Positions 21,728 through 33,654 of a DNA stretch of 64,000 bases are shown here, one piece after another. The position numbers and the translations under genes were made by a program. Position 1 is the first letter of the stretch; every line of letters begins with the position of its first letter. The stretch is from Gonocerus acuteangulatus (lineage: Eukaryota; Arthropoda; Insecta; Hemiptera; Coreidae): the NCBI GenBank assembly GCA_946811695.1, contig OX328131.1, positions 12,247,141 to 12,311,140 of the forward strand, in the 5' to 3' direction. Below the pieces are notes generated by a model that ran no database searches, was not told the origin of the DNA, and saw only the letters and a list, made by a program, of their open reading frames with translations.

Positions 21728-22675
21728 CAGTAGAACTTGGATAATTCGAACCTCTAGGGACCGCTAAGAAAGTTCCAATTATCCAAAATTCGAATAACAA
21801 AAGTTTTTATAAAGTTTTTGAAAATAATCGGGTTTCATATTTTCTCACATTTTATTTAAACAATTACAAATATTTCATGAATTGATGATTACGTACATAT
21901 GTAATAAATAATTTATAAAAAAAGTAAAACTAAAAGTCTATTGTTTTGAAAAAAGTCATTTTCATGGGCAAAAATTTTTTTCATTATTTTTCAGGTAAGT
22001 TGATAAAGTGTTAGGAGGAATTCTAAAGTCCTTGGCAATTTCAGATTTTTTTCTTTATTCCATTTTCAACTTCTTTGATTGCAGCTATTTTCTCTGGCAA
22101 TGTTAAAGTTTTATAACTGGTAGGCTTCGACATCTTAAATCAAGAAGTGACTGCACTGCAATGTACACCGGAAATTCAAGGCACAAACAATACAACAGAT
22201 CTAGACGCTAACTCACTTATAACTGAATAAGAAATGAGAGGGATGGTGGAAGGGAATTCTAGGATAAAACAGGATGGTGTATGTAACTACAACCCCTGGA
22301 AGGGAGGAAGCGCGACCCTCCACATTTCAGAACTCCTAGACTCCAAGAACTAGACTATGAGTCATTCCATGTCAAATCAACACACTTTTTTTACCTTTCT
22401 TAGATGGAACCGCCGCTATTCTTGTCCCGGAACCCCTACATCCGTATCTTACTATCCTTCTTACCCGATTGGACCATATTTAAAAAAAAAAATTAAGATC
22501 GAACATCTCCCATTGGAGATAAAGACTCGTAAAAAATTCGAATTATCCAAAATTTTATTCGAATTAACCACGATTTTTTTACATTGTTTATGCCCTAAAT
22601 TCTAGGGACCGAGAGAAATATTCGAATTAACCACGATTTCGAAATATCGAAGTTCGAATTATCCATGTTCCACTG
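21728..22675 (-). mobile_element. pogo/Tigger-type transposon, copy 1
   Basis: 948 bp with termini CAGTAGAACTTGGATAATTCG and its relative at the right end (GAATTATCCATGTTCCACTG on plus), flanked by TA on both sides. A minus-strand frame from 22133 gives MSKPTSYKTLTLPEKIAA, the start of the CENP-B/psq-type helix-turn-helix of Tigger transposases, then a 1-nt insertion breaks it. The catalytic DDE region is absent. Sister copy at 27517-28388. Confidence 0.85.
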
Positions 22676-22982
22676 TATTATTTTCTGTTTTAAGCTGTTA
22701 CCATTTTATTGAGCCAAGCTCCGTGCTCTCCTTCTCGTCCTAGAGAATTTCTAATTCACACATCAGCCACTTGTTATCATCTGATACTACTCTTAGAATC
22801 CGATCCATTGTATAAAACACAATATTAATTCTGTAATTAGTTTGCTTCCAGAGTTATGTTTATACATGGTTCATGCCGCATTTCGTTACAATACAGCAGA
22901 AATTTCGACCGGTATGAGTATATTAGTAATTTGGGTACGGAGTAACGGTTAGTTTATTTTTACAGCACATTTTTATCTGTAG
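22676..22982. other. Dispersed-repeat DNA
   Basis: No gene. 22855-22960 (tttgcttccagagttatg, tgagtatattagtaatttgg) recurs at about 46870-47180. Confidence 0.5.
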
Positions 22983-24620
22983 ACTAGCTGACTACCCGTG
23001 CTTCACCACGGCCGATAAGTAGTTTTTATATTGCGTATGATCAAAATTAACGCTACTACATAATTTTGTACAGCTTATTATTGCACGGACGTTAAAATTA
23101 CCCAGGAAACACCATGTGGAGGTAATCGTGCTTGTTTCCGTTTGGGAGTAAAAAAAAAAGAAAAAGAAAATACAACAACCACTTAAAAAGTTAGGTAAAC
23201 AGACAAATACACGTTGAAAAGAATAAAACTAACAACTTTGAAGTTTTAAGCACTTATCTCTTCCACTGACATCGCCCCACCGAACATTACAACAGAATCT
23301 TATTGTAGAGAATTTAGTAACCTTTCGAATAGCCGTCTTCCACTTGCTACGTTTTCCCAACCGTTATCGAGATATTTTAGAAAATATACTGAGATCCGAA
23401 AACTTTGTATCACAATTAATACATTTTTTTCCATATACTTCTTACCTCCAAACGATACCAAAGTTTAAATATCTTAGGTTAGATGAATGTCAAATACCTG
23501 GTACAAGTTTCAAGTGAACCAAACATCGTTTCTGAATACCCTAAAAGAAAATTAGTTTGGAAAAGTATTTCTCGCAATTTTTCTCGTAAACGATTACAGG
23601 AATCTCTTTAAAAATAGTTTCTTTCGAATCATTCGTCCTACCTGCAAGCATATGGACTCGACAATGTAAGCGTTCCGATTTTTTCGTGCAAATGTTGCTC
23701 CAAAAATCATGTTCCAGTAAACAGATTCAGCTGGTTAATGAACTTGACCTTTCAAACGAGAAGAAACAACACATGATGACATGTACCGAATTTCATCAAA
23801 ATCTGACCATTTTTGAGCCGATGAGGAACTTCTTAATAATTTAAACCCCCCTAAAAGTACTTAAGCATGTGAATATTAAAAAAAACAAACTTTTTTAGCG
23901 AGTGTTTACACTCTAAACTGATTGTCCGTGCAAAATTTCAAATTTTTGTGTCAAGTGGTTCGGGATATTATTACCTCAGATGGACCGTCACCAGATATAG
24001 CGTAAACTCTATGAGGGACAAAACACAGTTTATTTCTAGTAATTCAAGGACTGCCATCATAGTTGAAATTAACCTCAATTAAAAATAATAATATTAAATA
24101 CAGTACGGTAAGAGCTGTTCTCTTATCGTCCTAGCTATGCATGCTGCCTAGGCGTCCATGCTCTCACCAACTAAAACTTTAAACCCCTCTAAAAATACTT
24201 AAAAATTTGAATATCAAAAAATCCTTTCTTAGCGAGTGTCTAAGTTCTTTGAGGAGTGTCCATGCAAAATTTCAAATTTTTCTGTCGTGTGATTTGGGCT
24301 GGGAGTTGATAGGTCAGTGAGTCAGTCAGTGAGTGAGTGGTATTTGACAAATATATAGCAGATTACTTCTATGAATACCGAGTTTCGTCGAAATATAACA
24401 AAAATCACGGCTGGTAGTGGCGAATTGGTTTTGTGGGTCCGGAGTAACCCCCCCTCCTAATAAACCGATTTAGTTTTTTTTTTAGTTTAGATATTTTTAC
24501 GGGGGTCTTATTCGGTGTCTACTAGATGGATCGCTAAATATTAGAAGAAATTATTCAAAAATTCCGTCAAGGGTGCAACCTCAATAGGCTACATTACTTC
24601 GGAGGAATGTGTAAATATAT
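22983..24620 (-). mobile_element. Helitron-like element, 3' end at 22983
   Basis: On the minus strand the sequence ends CCGTG-gtgaag-CACGG hairpin, short spacer, then CAGCTAGT, the Helitron-type terminus (hairpin plus CTAGT). The body includes blocks shared with 6600, 47.2-47.6, 51.6, 53.9, 58.2 and 60.4 kb. The 5' end is not certain; the shared block with 47.8 kb (cgggggtc, tcggtgtctactagatgg) ends near 24600. No Rep/helicase gene, so nonautonomous. Confidence 0.55.
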
Positions 24621-25200
24621 AACATACCTACAAACATGACTAGAAATTATAAAACAAATCCAAAATATTCATACTTTGAAGAAACACATAACATTTTGGT
24701 AGCTGACATGACATGAAGAATTGGTGCTGAGAAATTATTTATTTATTCATCGATTTCAAGAGCTCGCACACGTAGCGATTTGTCTTTTCGGTAAATTAAA
24801 TTGTACCGAAAATACATTTCACGACAAACTAACAAATAACTAACTCGTTTTCGGACTTACAACTCCGAGCCTTGATCTTCATCCTTTCTTCACGACCTTG
24901 GAATAGCCACGCCTATCTTCCGCCACACCTAACGGAAGTTCTTCCGGCAAAATGTAAGGTCTTACCTTCACCGGAGGTCTTGTACCATTTCCACGTTTAT
25001 AAATTGAAGACATGTCTTCCGTTGAACTATATTTCATGCAACCTCAAATAATCAGATTGACCATACATTTAATAGTCCGTCACGCAGGAGCCGCATAAGT
25101 GATGTCCATTTATTAAATCTGAAATAAAACCCAACCAACGCCATGCCGACCGATTTTGCTGCTTAACAATGTTATTATTCTCATATAGTAGTTACATATA
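24621..25200. other. AT-rich intergenic DNA
   Basis: No gene. 25072-25101 is a minus-strand copy of the dispersed tail motif (AGTCCGTCACGCAGGAG). Confidence 0.5.
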
Positions 25201-25868
25201 CAGAGGCTACTGCAAATAAACAATACTCAAGACGATATAACTACATAAAAAATGTAATTAAATGCTGCAAATCTCACGTTTCTATCTGTTTTTCGGTTCC
25301 AGAGATATTTCCTTCTAAATGATATTTAAAAAAAACGCGCTTTTTTCTACGAGCCCCCTAATTTTCTATGCTTTTAGTTTTTCATTTTTGAGGTCAGTGT
25401 ACTTTTATGAAATCATCATTAAAGTTTCTTTAAGGCTCGTACACTTTTAATGTTCACAAGTTTCTTTTTCTACTGGTAAATATGTTTAGTAGTTAGAGAC
25501 ACATTTTTGAGGATCACTACTCTTTTCGAAAAAAAACCTCCAGGTATCTGCCAAATCTTGCAAAAGTTATACAATTTAATATGCTTTCTAACGGTATTCT
25601 CATAAATGAGATTATCTCTATATTTCATAATTTAATTCAGAAATGTAGAGGGAAAACAACTGATATAAAAAATAATATCATGTTTATTTTTGTGATCTTA
25701 TCAGAATCAAATGAAAATTATTCAAAAATAAATTAATATCTAATGGTTACTGTCAGTCTTGCATTAAATTTATATAAAAGAGAAAAATCATTACCCCGAA
25801 AATTATAAAGGTTGCACAACGGACCTCCAACAGATTTACGAATTGCCATCTACTTGCGACACACCCTG
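25201..25868. mobile_element. Possible TA-flanked MITE
   Basis: Ends CAGAGGCTACTGCAAATAAA and, reversed, CAGGGTGTGTCGCAAGTAGA match at 12 of 20 positions and both are flanked by TA (25199-25200 and 25869-25870). CAGGGTGT ends are common in insect Tc1/mariner-type MITEs. The match is modest. Confidence 0.4.
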
Positions 25869-26478
25869 TATAAACCCATAAAAATATAACAGATATGTTT
25901 AAAAACATTTAGAACAACGCAAGAAAGGCATATTGATACACAAAAATGTAGTTATTATGTTAAAAGGTAGGAAAAACACAAGATATCAAAAATAATGCAC
26001 ATATATAAATTTATAACCTCTTGAGCAAATGCAGATATTTGTAAAAAACGTAAAACATCATTTAATCTACTGACAAAGTATGCCTTATTATGTAGCAAGA
26101 GAGATATTTTCTCATGATAAGTTAGTTAGTTATGGTTTCTCAAATTTTTAATAAAGGGAAGATCTTCGGGTACAAAATATGTAATTTATGTATTTTGTAC
26201 CCGAACGGAATCTGTATGATATAGTGATTTATAATTCTTGCTTTTAAGAGAGGAATAAAATATATTTTAATCCAGCAAAATAATACGAATACGAATTATA
26301 TAATATAATATATAATACGAATTTATATATAAATATTATATAATATCCATAAAATGATATATAAACGATAAAATAATATATAAACGATTGTAAAAAAATC
26401 CATAAATGTAAAAAAGATTAGAGAGAAGGGTCCTACAAGCCATTCCTAGCAAGAAGTTTTAAAGCAAATAGCAAAGTG
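25869..26478. other. AT-rich upstream region of gene C
   Basis: No gene. A hairpin with about 16-bp arms (TTCGGGTACAAAATA and complement) lies at 26165-26205. The stretch 26280-26390 is a degenerate TA-rich repeat. Confidence 0.6.
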
Positions 26479-26535
26479 AAGGTCAAGCCCCGCCTCCCCT
26501 ACTCTTGGCAAGGACGGTACCTATCGAGTATATAA
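26479..26535 (+). promoter_or_regulatory. Proximal promoter module of gene C
   Basis: AAGGTCA at 26479-26485, GC-rich box directly after, CAAGGACGGTACC, and TATATAA at 26529-26535. Same layout as genes B, D and E. Confidence 0.75.
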
Positions 26536-26591
26536 GCTAGCAGGCTGTAGCAGAAGTACAGTAGTATACAGTACTAGTACCAACACCAAAC

Positions 26592-27020
26592 ATGTACAAG
26601 CTAGTGAGTATATACAGATGGTTATTGGAGAATTTAATAATATAGACTATTTCATTTACAATTGTCTGGATGTTTCAGGTTGTTCTGTTGGCCGCCGTGG
26701 CTTCGGCCTCTGCTGGTCTCCTCGCCGCCCCCGCTGTGTCCTACGCTGCCCCAGCAGTAGCATACGCCGCTCCAGCTGTCTCCTACGCTGCCGCTCCCCT
26801 CGCCGTCGCCCATGCTCCAGTTGCCACCTCCTATGCTAACACCTACAGGACTAGCTCCACCGTCAGGGCTGTTGCTCCAGTCGCTGCTGTCGCCCACGCT
26901 CCAGCCATCTCCTACGCTGCCCCCGTCGCTGCTCCCTATGCTGTTGCCCACGCCCCAGCTTATGCCGCCCCCCTCGCCTACAGGTCTGCCTATGGATATG
27001 GAGCTGCTCTTGTCCACTAA
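26592..27020 (+). CDS. Cuticular protein gene C, two exons
   Basis: Exon 1 26592-26603, exon 2 26679-27020, 75-bp intron with GTGAGT and TTTCAG. The product is 117 aa and, by eye, identical to that of B. The nucleotide changes seen against B and D are silent (for example GGCTTCGGCC and CCAGCAGTAGC). The 3' UTR is unlike that of A, B and D but like that of E, so C and E share a tail while C and D share promoter and intron. This mosaic pattern suggests recombination or gene conversion within the family. Role inferred as secreted exoskeleton component. Confidence 0.93.
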
Positions 27021-27078
27021 GAGAGTTTGTCTTGTGAATGTAACTAACTGTAAATAGAGAATTAATTTGTTGCAACTC

Positions 27079-27084
27079 AATAAA
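27079..27084 (+). terminator. Poly(A) signal of gene C
   Basis: AATAAA 59 nt after the stop, in the C/E-type 3' UTR. Confidence 0.8.
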
Positions 27085-27516
27085 TTATTTATATTTTAAA
27101 ATTATTTTCAATGACTGCCCAATTCTTCTTTAAACAGATTCAAACAGAAGACTTGAAATCAAACGTGACGTGAATTAAACGTTTGTATAAACGTACCTTT
27201 GATGTTGAGAAGGATAGGGTAATTTTTACAGTATTATATTCAGAACGACCCAAAAAACAATAATTGAGCTATGCGTAAATCGAAAAATCCCGGAACATTT
27301 CATTTGAAACAGGGATCGAATCAGTTATTTAAAAAAAAATTAACTATTGAAATAAAATTTATAAATTAAAAAATAACTGTTTAAAAAAATCTTTTATTTA
27401 AAAGATTTAAGAGTAAATGTTATTTAGGAACTCCTAAAATTAAGTTATTATTAACATGCAAATTAAAGTTAACGAAATTATTTTATTTTTTTAATTTTAA
27501 ATGAATGTTTTCAATA
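27085..27516. other. AT-rich spacer
   Basis: No gene or element recognised. Confidence 0.5.
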
Positions 27517-28388
27517 CAGTAAGAACTTGGTTAATTCGAACCCCAAGGGACCCATAAAAAAGTTCGAATTATCCAAAATTCGAATTACAAAAGTTTTTGA
27601 AAATAAAGGGGTAAAAACTCGTATTTCATTTTCACATTTTTTAATTTCAAAAAATACATACATTTTATTTACACAATAACAAAGAGTTCATAAATTGATA
27701 ATTACGTACATATGTAATAAATAATTTACCAAAAAAGTAAAAATAAAAGTCTATTGTTTTGAAAAAAGTAATTTCATGGGCAAGAATGTTTTCTTTATTT
27801 TTCAGGTAAGTTGATAAAGTGTTAGGAGGAATTCCAAAGTCCTTGGCAATTTCAGATTTTTTCTTTATTCCATTTTCAAATTCTTTAATTGCAGCTATTT
27901 TCTCTGGCAACGTTAAAGTTTTATAACTTCTAGGCTTCGACATCTTAAATCAACATCTCACTGAAATGCTCTGTACACCAGAAATTCGAGGCACAAACAT
28001 TACAACAGATCTAGGTCCTGACTGACCTATAACTCTGGTGGGAGGGAATTCTAGGATAAAACAACAGGATGGAACTATAACAACCCCTGGAAGGGAGGAA
28101 GCGTGACCCACCACTTTGCAGAACTCCTAGAGTCCAAGAACTAGACTATGAGACCTATATACCTACTATCCTTCTAACCCAAGGGGAGAATATTTTCACA
28201 AGATTTAAGATCGACCACTTCCCATTGGAGGTAAAGACTCGTAAAAAATTCGAATTATCCAAAATTGTATTCGAATTAACCACGATTTTTTTACATTGTT
28301 TATGCCCTAAATTCTAGGGACCGAGAGAAATATTCGAATTAACCACGATTTCGAACTATCGAAGTTCGAATTATCCATGTTCCACTGT
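27517..28388 (-). mobile_element. pogo/Tigger-type transposon, copy 2
   Basis: 872 bp, termini CAGTAAGAACTTGGTTAATTC and (right) GAATTATCCATGTTCCACTG, flanked by TA (27515-27516 and 28389-28390). Clearly the same family as 21728-22675. The internal deletion removing the catalytic domain is shared, so both are nonautonomous derivatives. Confidence 0.87.
27665..27943 (-). pseudogene. Tigger transposase N-terminal HTH fragment
   Basis: 92 codons from an ATG at 27943: SKPRSYKTLTLPEKIAAIKE then KKKSEIAKDFGIPPNTLSTY, the psq/CENP-B N-terminal helix-turn-helix (recognition helix around SEIAKDFGIPPNTLS). After about residue 56 it runs into unrelated sequence, and the CENP-B second HTH and DDE domain are missing. 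It would bind the transposon ends if translated. Confidence 0.75.
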
Positions 28389-28479
28389 ATTTTAATCAAG
28401 AATTTTAGGGTTTCTAGACTAAAATACTAGACTAACTAGAATACACACTTCCATAGCTATATTAACTAGGACTTATCCT

Positions 28480-28604
28480 ACACCCCCAGCCCAGACATTC
28501 AAGTAATTCTTGAAAGAGCCTTTTCAACCCTAAAGTATATATTAAATGATTATAGGTATAATCTAAATTCCACAAACTTACAGGATATATTATTATTGAA
28601 TTAA
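28480..28604 (+). pseudogene. hAT transposase C-terminal fragment
   Basis: A plus-strand frame ending at TAA 28602-28604 reads ERAFSTLKYILNDYRYNL then NSTNLQDILLLN. This is the hAT dimerisation motif (SERxFS...RRNxLxxxxLExLLLL). Only the last 40 or so residues survive; no ends were located. Confidence 0.65.
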
Positions 28605-29687
28605 ATTAATTCTTCTAAATAAGTGAAATGTTTTTGTTTAAAATTTTGTTTATTTACTGAAATATATTTCTTGATACAAAAAAAATAAATAAACATTAGT
28701 ACTTTTAATTTATTCCGTTAAACGTTTTCCTAGTATTTTAATAGCAATTACTTTAAAACTTTTATTTTTTAAGTTGAAAAATAACAGTAAGTGTGTTTTT
28801 TTTAAATTATTTTGCTTATAACACCAAAAGTACACATACTAGACATCAAGACATGAAAGGATTTGTAACTCAATTTTCTCAAATTGATTCACCAAATAGC
28901 ACCAAAAAGTATGAAAAAATGATAAAAAGTGGAACTTCTTTTCCGATTTTTTTTTCTGTTGCTTATAATACATTTAGGACTTTCACATTTTAGGAAAAAC
29001 ATTTTGATTATATAATAAAACAACCTACCAATTTTCGCTTCAGTTTCATTGATGTTCATTGCCTAAATGTCGGTGCGACATAAAAGAAAAAGAAAAAAAT
29101 CGGTTTGATAGTTTTTTGCATAATAATTATGCAAATGAGGTATCAGCAAAAAAATTAAACAATTGAAGATCGAAAGACAGAATAGAAAGTACAAATTGAA
29201 AATTGGTCGATTTGGACGGCTTAATGATATTTATATATATAATATTTTTTTTATTTTTTTAAATCTTTTATTCGCAAATTAAATATCTTCAGGCATTTAT
29301 AACCTAATTGAAATCAGTAAACAGCGTTAAAAAAGTGCTCATAAAAGCGCTTAAGTTGTCGCAAATATCAAGATCTACTGAAAATAATCGAAATCCTCAA
29401 GTGTCAAATTAAGCACATTCCAACGTCGTTTGCTGATTTCAATTTGGTTGAAAATTCCTGGACATATTCAATGGGGTTATAAACCCAAAACTTAAGAAAA
29501 TTAAAAAAATTCCTGAAGCCTCCTAAGTAGACCGATTTTTAAACTTTAAACTGTTCTACAAGGCTGATAGCCTTAATATTTTTTATAAATTATTTGAAAT
29601 ATGTAAAGAATTTCTTTGGAGTTTCGAACAATTTGAAAAATATCTGAAGATTGAAAATTGGCTGGTCTATTAGGACGAGGAAACGGC

Positions 29688-29743
<56 letters not shown>

Positions 29744-30085
29744 GAAATGGGTCTATTTTATTTATTTATTTTACTTTAAGAGCTGCACAGCAATGGTGAT
29801 CTTCCCTAAAAGAATTTATATAAAATATAATAAATAAAATAATAAATTATAAGCTAGGGATCAGTAACAAAATTAAAGGGTACGGAAAATGAAATGAAGA
29901 AAAGAATAATAATAAAAAATAAAAAATAAATATATAAGGAATTAATAAAATAAATAAATACAGAATTAAACTTATAATTTTAACGGTAATAATAAATAGT
30001 ATTAATATGTTTGCGGAGTTGATAGCTGAGGAATATTATCCTGAAATAAGAAACTTTGACTTGGGAGTTATGTTTGGTATAATTA
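28605..30085. other. AT-rich intergenic DNA with (TA)n
   Basis: No gene recognised. (TA)n at 29694-29741; A-rich degenerate repeats at 29820-29960. Confidence 0.5.
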
Positions 30086-30330
30086 TATTTTAATATATGT
30101 CTTTGCCGTCTTTAAGTATGTCAGTATGGTATCAATGTGGGGGCTCCCATCAGATAATAGTTCACTGAGGCTTCGAGGAATCTGTATGTTGTCTCCTTCA
30201 AGGCAGTCTGTTAGGAAGTGTTTTACAGTTAAAGGTACGTTGCATGCCTCTCATAGTGGTTTGTATTGTCTTGTGAAGAGGTACGAATGGGTGAGTCGTG
30301 TAATGGGTGAGTCGTACAAATGGGTCTAAA
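30086..30330 (-). pseudogene. LINE C-terminal fragment (after RNase H)
   Basis: The minus strand reads RLTHSYLFTRQYKPL, a stop where a Cys is expected, EACNVPLTVKHFLTDC, then IDTILTYLKTAKTYIKI and the stop. This is the cysteine-rich tail with LTHGYL..PxC..C..PLTVxHIL..C..FL...G-Y of RNase H-bearing LINE polyproteins. It is the same domain as the end of the 58428-59354 frame but another family. Confidence 0.7.
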
Positions 30331-31025
30331 CCAAGTGATATGCCACCATAAAAGTTTCAATGACTCACCAGGGTAGAGGCACTAAAACCAAAGAGGAAAA
30401 AAAATATCATTTTTGACTAAATAAAATATCAAGAAAAATAAACTAAGTTAGCACGATAAAATCAGTTTCATAGGCTATTTAAATATATTAATTATATGAA
30501 ATTGAACATAAAGAAAGCGGAAGAAAGATTGGCTAGACTTTTATGTACATATTGGTGCTCTTTACGGAATGTAATATAGTGTAGATGTGATGTTACCTTC
30601 TGTGAGTTATGTGTATAAGTTTTGTGGCATGAGTAATTTTTTTAGACTTTTGCAGTCTATCAGTATGTGCTTTATCGCCAGGGCAACATTAAACTGTGAG
30701 CGTACGAGAATGGCCAATTCGAAGCCGAGTGATAACAAACTTGTAGCAATTTTAACCTAGAGTCGAACATTCCTTTCAATTTCTCTGGTGGTGAGAACAT
30801 TTACCAATCATAACCGTTTCAACGATTTTTTTTTCTATATATATTTTTATTTAGTATTCAAAACAATGTACAAATACATCAATAAAAATGTAAATTGTAT
30901 GTTTGTTTGTATGTCTGGTGGTTGTGTTTGTGGGTAGGTAAAGGTTTATGTTTTGCGGAGTTGAATAACGATTGCTGAATGGCGATTGAAAAATAATTAA
31001 CGGGTTCAACAATTTTTATATTTCT
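30331..31025. other. AT-rich DNA, probably LINE untranslated sequence
   Basis: No protein motif. Lies between two minus-strand LINE fragments. Confidence 0.4.
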
Positions 31026-31560
31026 TTACAAGCATATTTTTAGGTTCAGATTAATTTCTAGGATTGCTTGAAAGGCTTGCCAGTCAACTGGACTATGTAT
31101 GAGTGTCGGTCGTGGAGGAGAAGAATATGAATCCGCATTTGAGTTGAAAAACAGGAGGAATGGACTATGGTCGGATGAAAGATCATCCAGGGAAGTGATG
31201 GAAGTAGGGATTTGGGAAATACCATGTGAAATAAAGGAATCAAGGATATCAGGTGGTTTTAAGCGAGAAGTGGGCCAATATGTAGGTGACAATAGTGTGA
31301 TTATTTTTGCTAGGAAGATAGAAAACGTTTGTAATAACGCTATTCCTCGGGAATTAGCCCCCCTTGAAGTTGTATTGAATTAAAATCCCCAACAATTAGA
31401 AAACGTGGATCAAAATATTCGAAGAAGATCTGAAAGTTGTTGGAGGAAACAGATATATTTAGAGGACGGCACCCGGCTACAGTTAATGGTAGATTTAGTA
31501 TGTCGATTGAATGGTAATTCGAAGATAATTGAAATTCGTTTCACCAGTCTCCTTCTGTTA
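31026..31560 (-). pseudogene. LINE endonuclease fragment (Jockey-like)
   Basis: The minus strand carries FLIVGDFN (31365-31390), SPTYWPTSRLKPPDILDSFI and DDLSSDHSPFLLFF. These are the GDFN, (D)xLDF-like and SDHxP motifs of the apurinic-type endonuclease of non-LTR elements. Frames are interrupted between them and no RT follows, so it is a fragment. Confidence 0.78.
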
Positions 31561-31734
31561 TTTTTACGAAAGAAAAATATTAGCAAAAAGGCGATGAGGG
31601 CTTAATTACAAGAGTTGAAACACAAAAAACTGGACATAATTCCAATTTTGCCTGAAAAATATCCAAGGCTTAAAAACTGAATGTTCCAAATCAAATTTGA
31701 AATAAAAAAAACTCGAACTTTTTGGGACTCAGAC

Positions 31735-31738
<4 letters not shown>

Positions 31739-31793
<55 letters not shown>
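31739..31793 (+). repeat. Poly(A) tract of about 54 nt
   Basis: Nearly pure A run, plausibly the tail of a retroposed sequence on the plus strand. Confidence 0.85.
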
Positions 31794-31794
<1 letters not shown>

Positions 31795-31939
31795 AGTTGC
31801 CCGCAAATGGGTCATTCCGTTTCAGCCAATATTGTGCTTTAAATGTAGATTTTTCATTTGTTTATTTAATTCATGTACGAGCGCTATAACTCACATCTTT
31901 CGCTTATTAATTTCAAATTTGTTATATTCTCATCAAACA

Positions 31940-31995
31940 AAAAAAAGTCCGACCCTGAGGAGTTGCGTCATTTTTGTGCGGCCCCATTCATAACC
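31940..31995 (-). repeat. Dispersed tail motif, copy
   Basis: A diverged minus-strand copy of the GCAGTTCCTGCGAGTCGGAC + T-run tail, preceded in the element by a GGAACCGCGCTAAGATGA-like block. Confidence 0.6.
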
Positions 31996-32159
31996 CTATT
32001 GCCATAAGTAAAGGAATACAATCAGTTATTAGTAGGTTCTGATCTTTCGTTAAAAATATCTAATCTGCATTACAAAACTCAGTCAGGCTTGAACCATTCC
32101 TCTCCCAAAGAGATTGGAACCATTGGTCATAGAAACATACTAATAGAGAAATCAAGAAT

Positions 32160-32560
32160 TACGAAGATCGTTGGACACTGGAACCCACACACCCGACTGA
32201 AAAGACAGGAACTGAACAGGAGATACGGACTCTTAAGACGACTATTGGGACCCTCATCAAAACTGACAACACAGAACAAACTCACTATATACAAAACCAT
32301 CATCAGACCTATTTGGACGTCTGATGATGGGTAACAACCAAAACTTCAAATATACAGAGAATACAGGCATTCCAATCCAAAGTCTTACGCAAAATAGTCA
32401 ATGCTCCTTTTTACGTTTCCAATAAAACCCTTCATCATGACCTCAACATCCCCTTCGTTCAAGAACTTGCAAAATCCCGATTCCTAACTTTTCACTCTAA
32501 ACTATCTTCCCATCCCAATCCCCAATTTGATCATAAATATGATTATATTTCAAATTAATT
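32160..32560 (+). pseudogene. Jockey-type RT C-terminal fragment
   Basis: The plus strand reads WNPHTRLKRQELNRRYGLLR, LTTQNKLTIYKTIIRPIWT, then after a frameshift IQAFQSKVLRKIVNAPFYVS and DLNIPFVQEL. This is the post-RT thumb and C-terminal region of Jockey elements (..L..YK..IRP..TYG..LWG....I...Q...LR.I..AP.YV.N..LH.DL.I). At least one frameshift. Confidence 0.85.
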
Positions 32561-33010
32561 TAAAATAAGACATGTAAAATAATTATAATAAGAATTACAA
32601 TTTTCTCCAATGCTAACATATTTCAGAAGTTGTATACGAGAAAATAATTACATCTTGTTGTTTAGCTGTGTGTTATACTGTCTCGAGTTTCCGTGTAATA
32701 ACTAGCCCCCTAATAATTTAGAATATTTAGAATTGAAACTTTCAATATTTTTCTATCAAAAGTCTTGTTATATTTACTGGAAATGTACACTTACATATTA
32801 TTTTTTCTGTCATGTTATTTTAGACTCAAATCTCAAAGTAAAGGGGAATATTTGACAATTAATGTGGCTAAAATAGCATTAGCATTAGATCTTCTTCTTT
32901 TTTTTTTTTTTTTTCTAAAAACGTTCATTTCTTCTTTGCCCACAAAATGTGCAAAAAATGGACCTGCAGGACTCCTTGTCTAGGAACACTTACTCATGCA
33001 AAGTAGAGTG
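32561..33010. other. AT-rich upstream region of gene D
   Basis: No gene or element end recognised; T-run at about 32898-32914. Confidence 0.5.
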
Positions 33011-33067
33011 AAGGTTAAGCCCCACCTCCCCCACTCTTGACAAGGACGGTACCTATCGAGTATATAA
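33011..33067 (+). promoter_or_regulatory. Proximal promoter module of gene D
   Basis: AAGGTTA (33011-33017), GC-rich box (GCCCCACCTCCCCCACTC), CAAGGACGGTACC, TATATAA (33061-33067). The half-site has T where B and C have C, as in gene E. Confidence 0.75.
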
Positions 33068-33123
33068 GCTAGCAGCCTGTAGCAGAAGTACAGTAGTATA
33101 CAGTACTAGTACCAACACCAAAC

Positions 33124-33552
33124 ATGTACAAGCTAGTGAGTATATACAGATGGTTATTGGAGAATTTAATAATATAGACTATTTCATTTACAATTGTCTG
33201 GATGTTTCAGGTCGTTCTGTTGGCCGCCGTGGCTTCGGCCTCTGCTGGTCTCCTCGCCGCCCCCGCTGTGTCCTACGCTGCCCCAGCCGTAGCATACGCC
33301 GCTCCAGCTGTCTCCTACGCTGCCGCTCCCCTCGCCGTCGCCCATGCTCCAGTTGCCACCTCCTATGCTAACACCTACAGGACCAGCTCCACCGTCAGGG
33401 CTGTTGCTCCAGTCGCTGCTGTCGCCCACGCTCCAGCCATCTCCTACGCTGCCCCCGTCGCTGCTCCCTATGCTGTTGCCCACGCCCCAGCTTATGCCGC
33501 CCCTCTCGCCTACAGGTCTGCCTATGGATATGGAGCTGCTCTTGTCCACTAA
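33124..33552 (+). CDS. Cuticular protein gene D, two exons
   Basis: Exon 1 33124-33135, exon 2 33211-33552, 75-bp intron. The 117-aa product matches B: signal peptide, [15 protein letters not shown] repeats, [14 protein letters not shown] core, YRSAYGYG near the end. The 3' UTR is of the A/B type. It is tandem with C and converges with E. Function inferred from composition (secreted structural cuticle protein). Confidence 0.93.
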
Positions 33553-33648
33553 GACAATCTAATGTGTAAATAACATCATCAGCAGAATACAAATACAACT
33601 CCATTATAAGACTTCCTCTATACAACAATAGTACTGTATTTCTCCATC

Positions 33649-33654
33649 AATAAA
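33649..33654 (+). terminator. Poly(A) signal of gene D
   Basis: AATAAA 97 nt after the stop, in the A/B-type 3' UTR. Confidence 0.8.
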
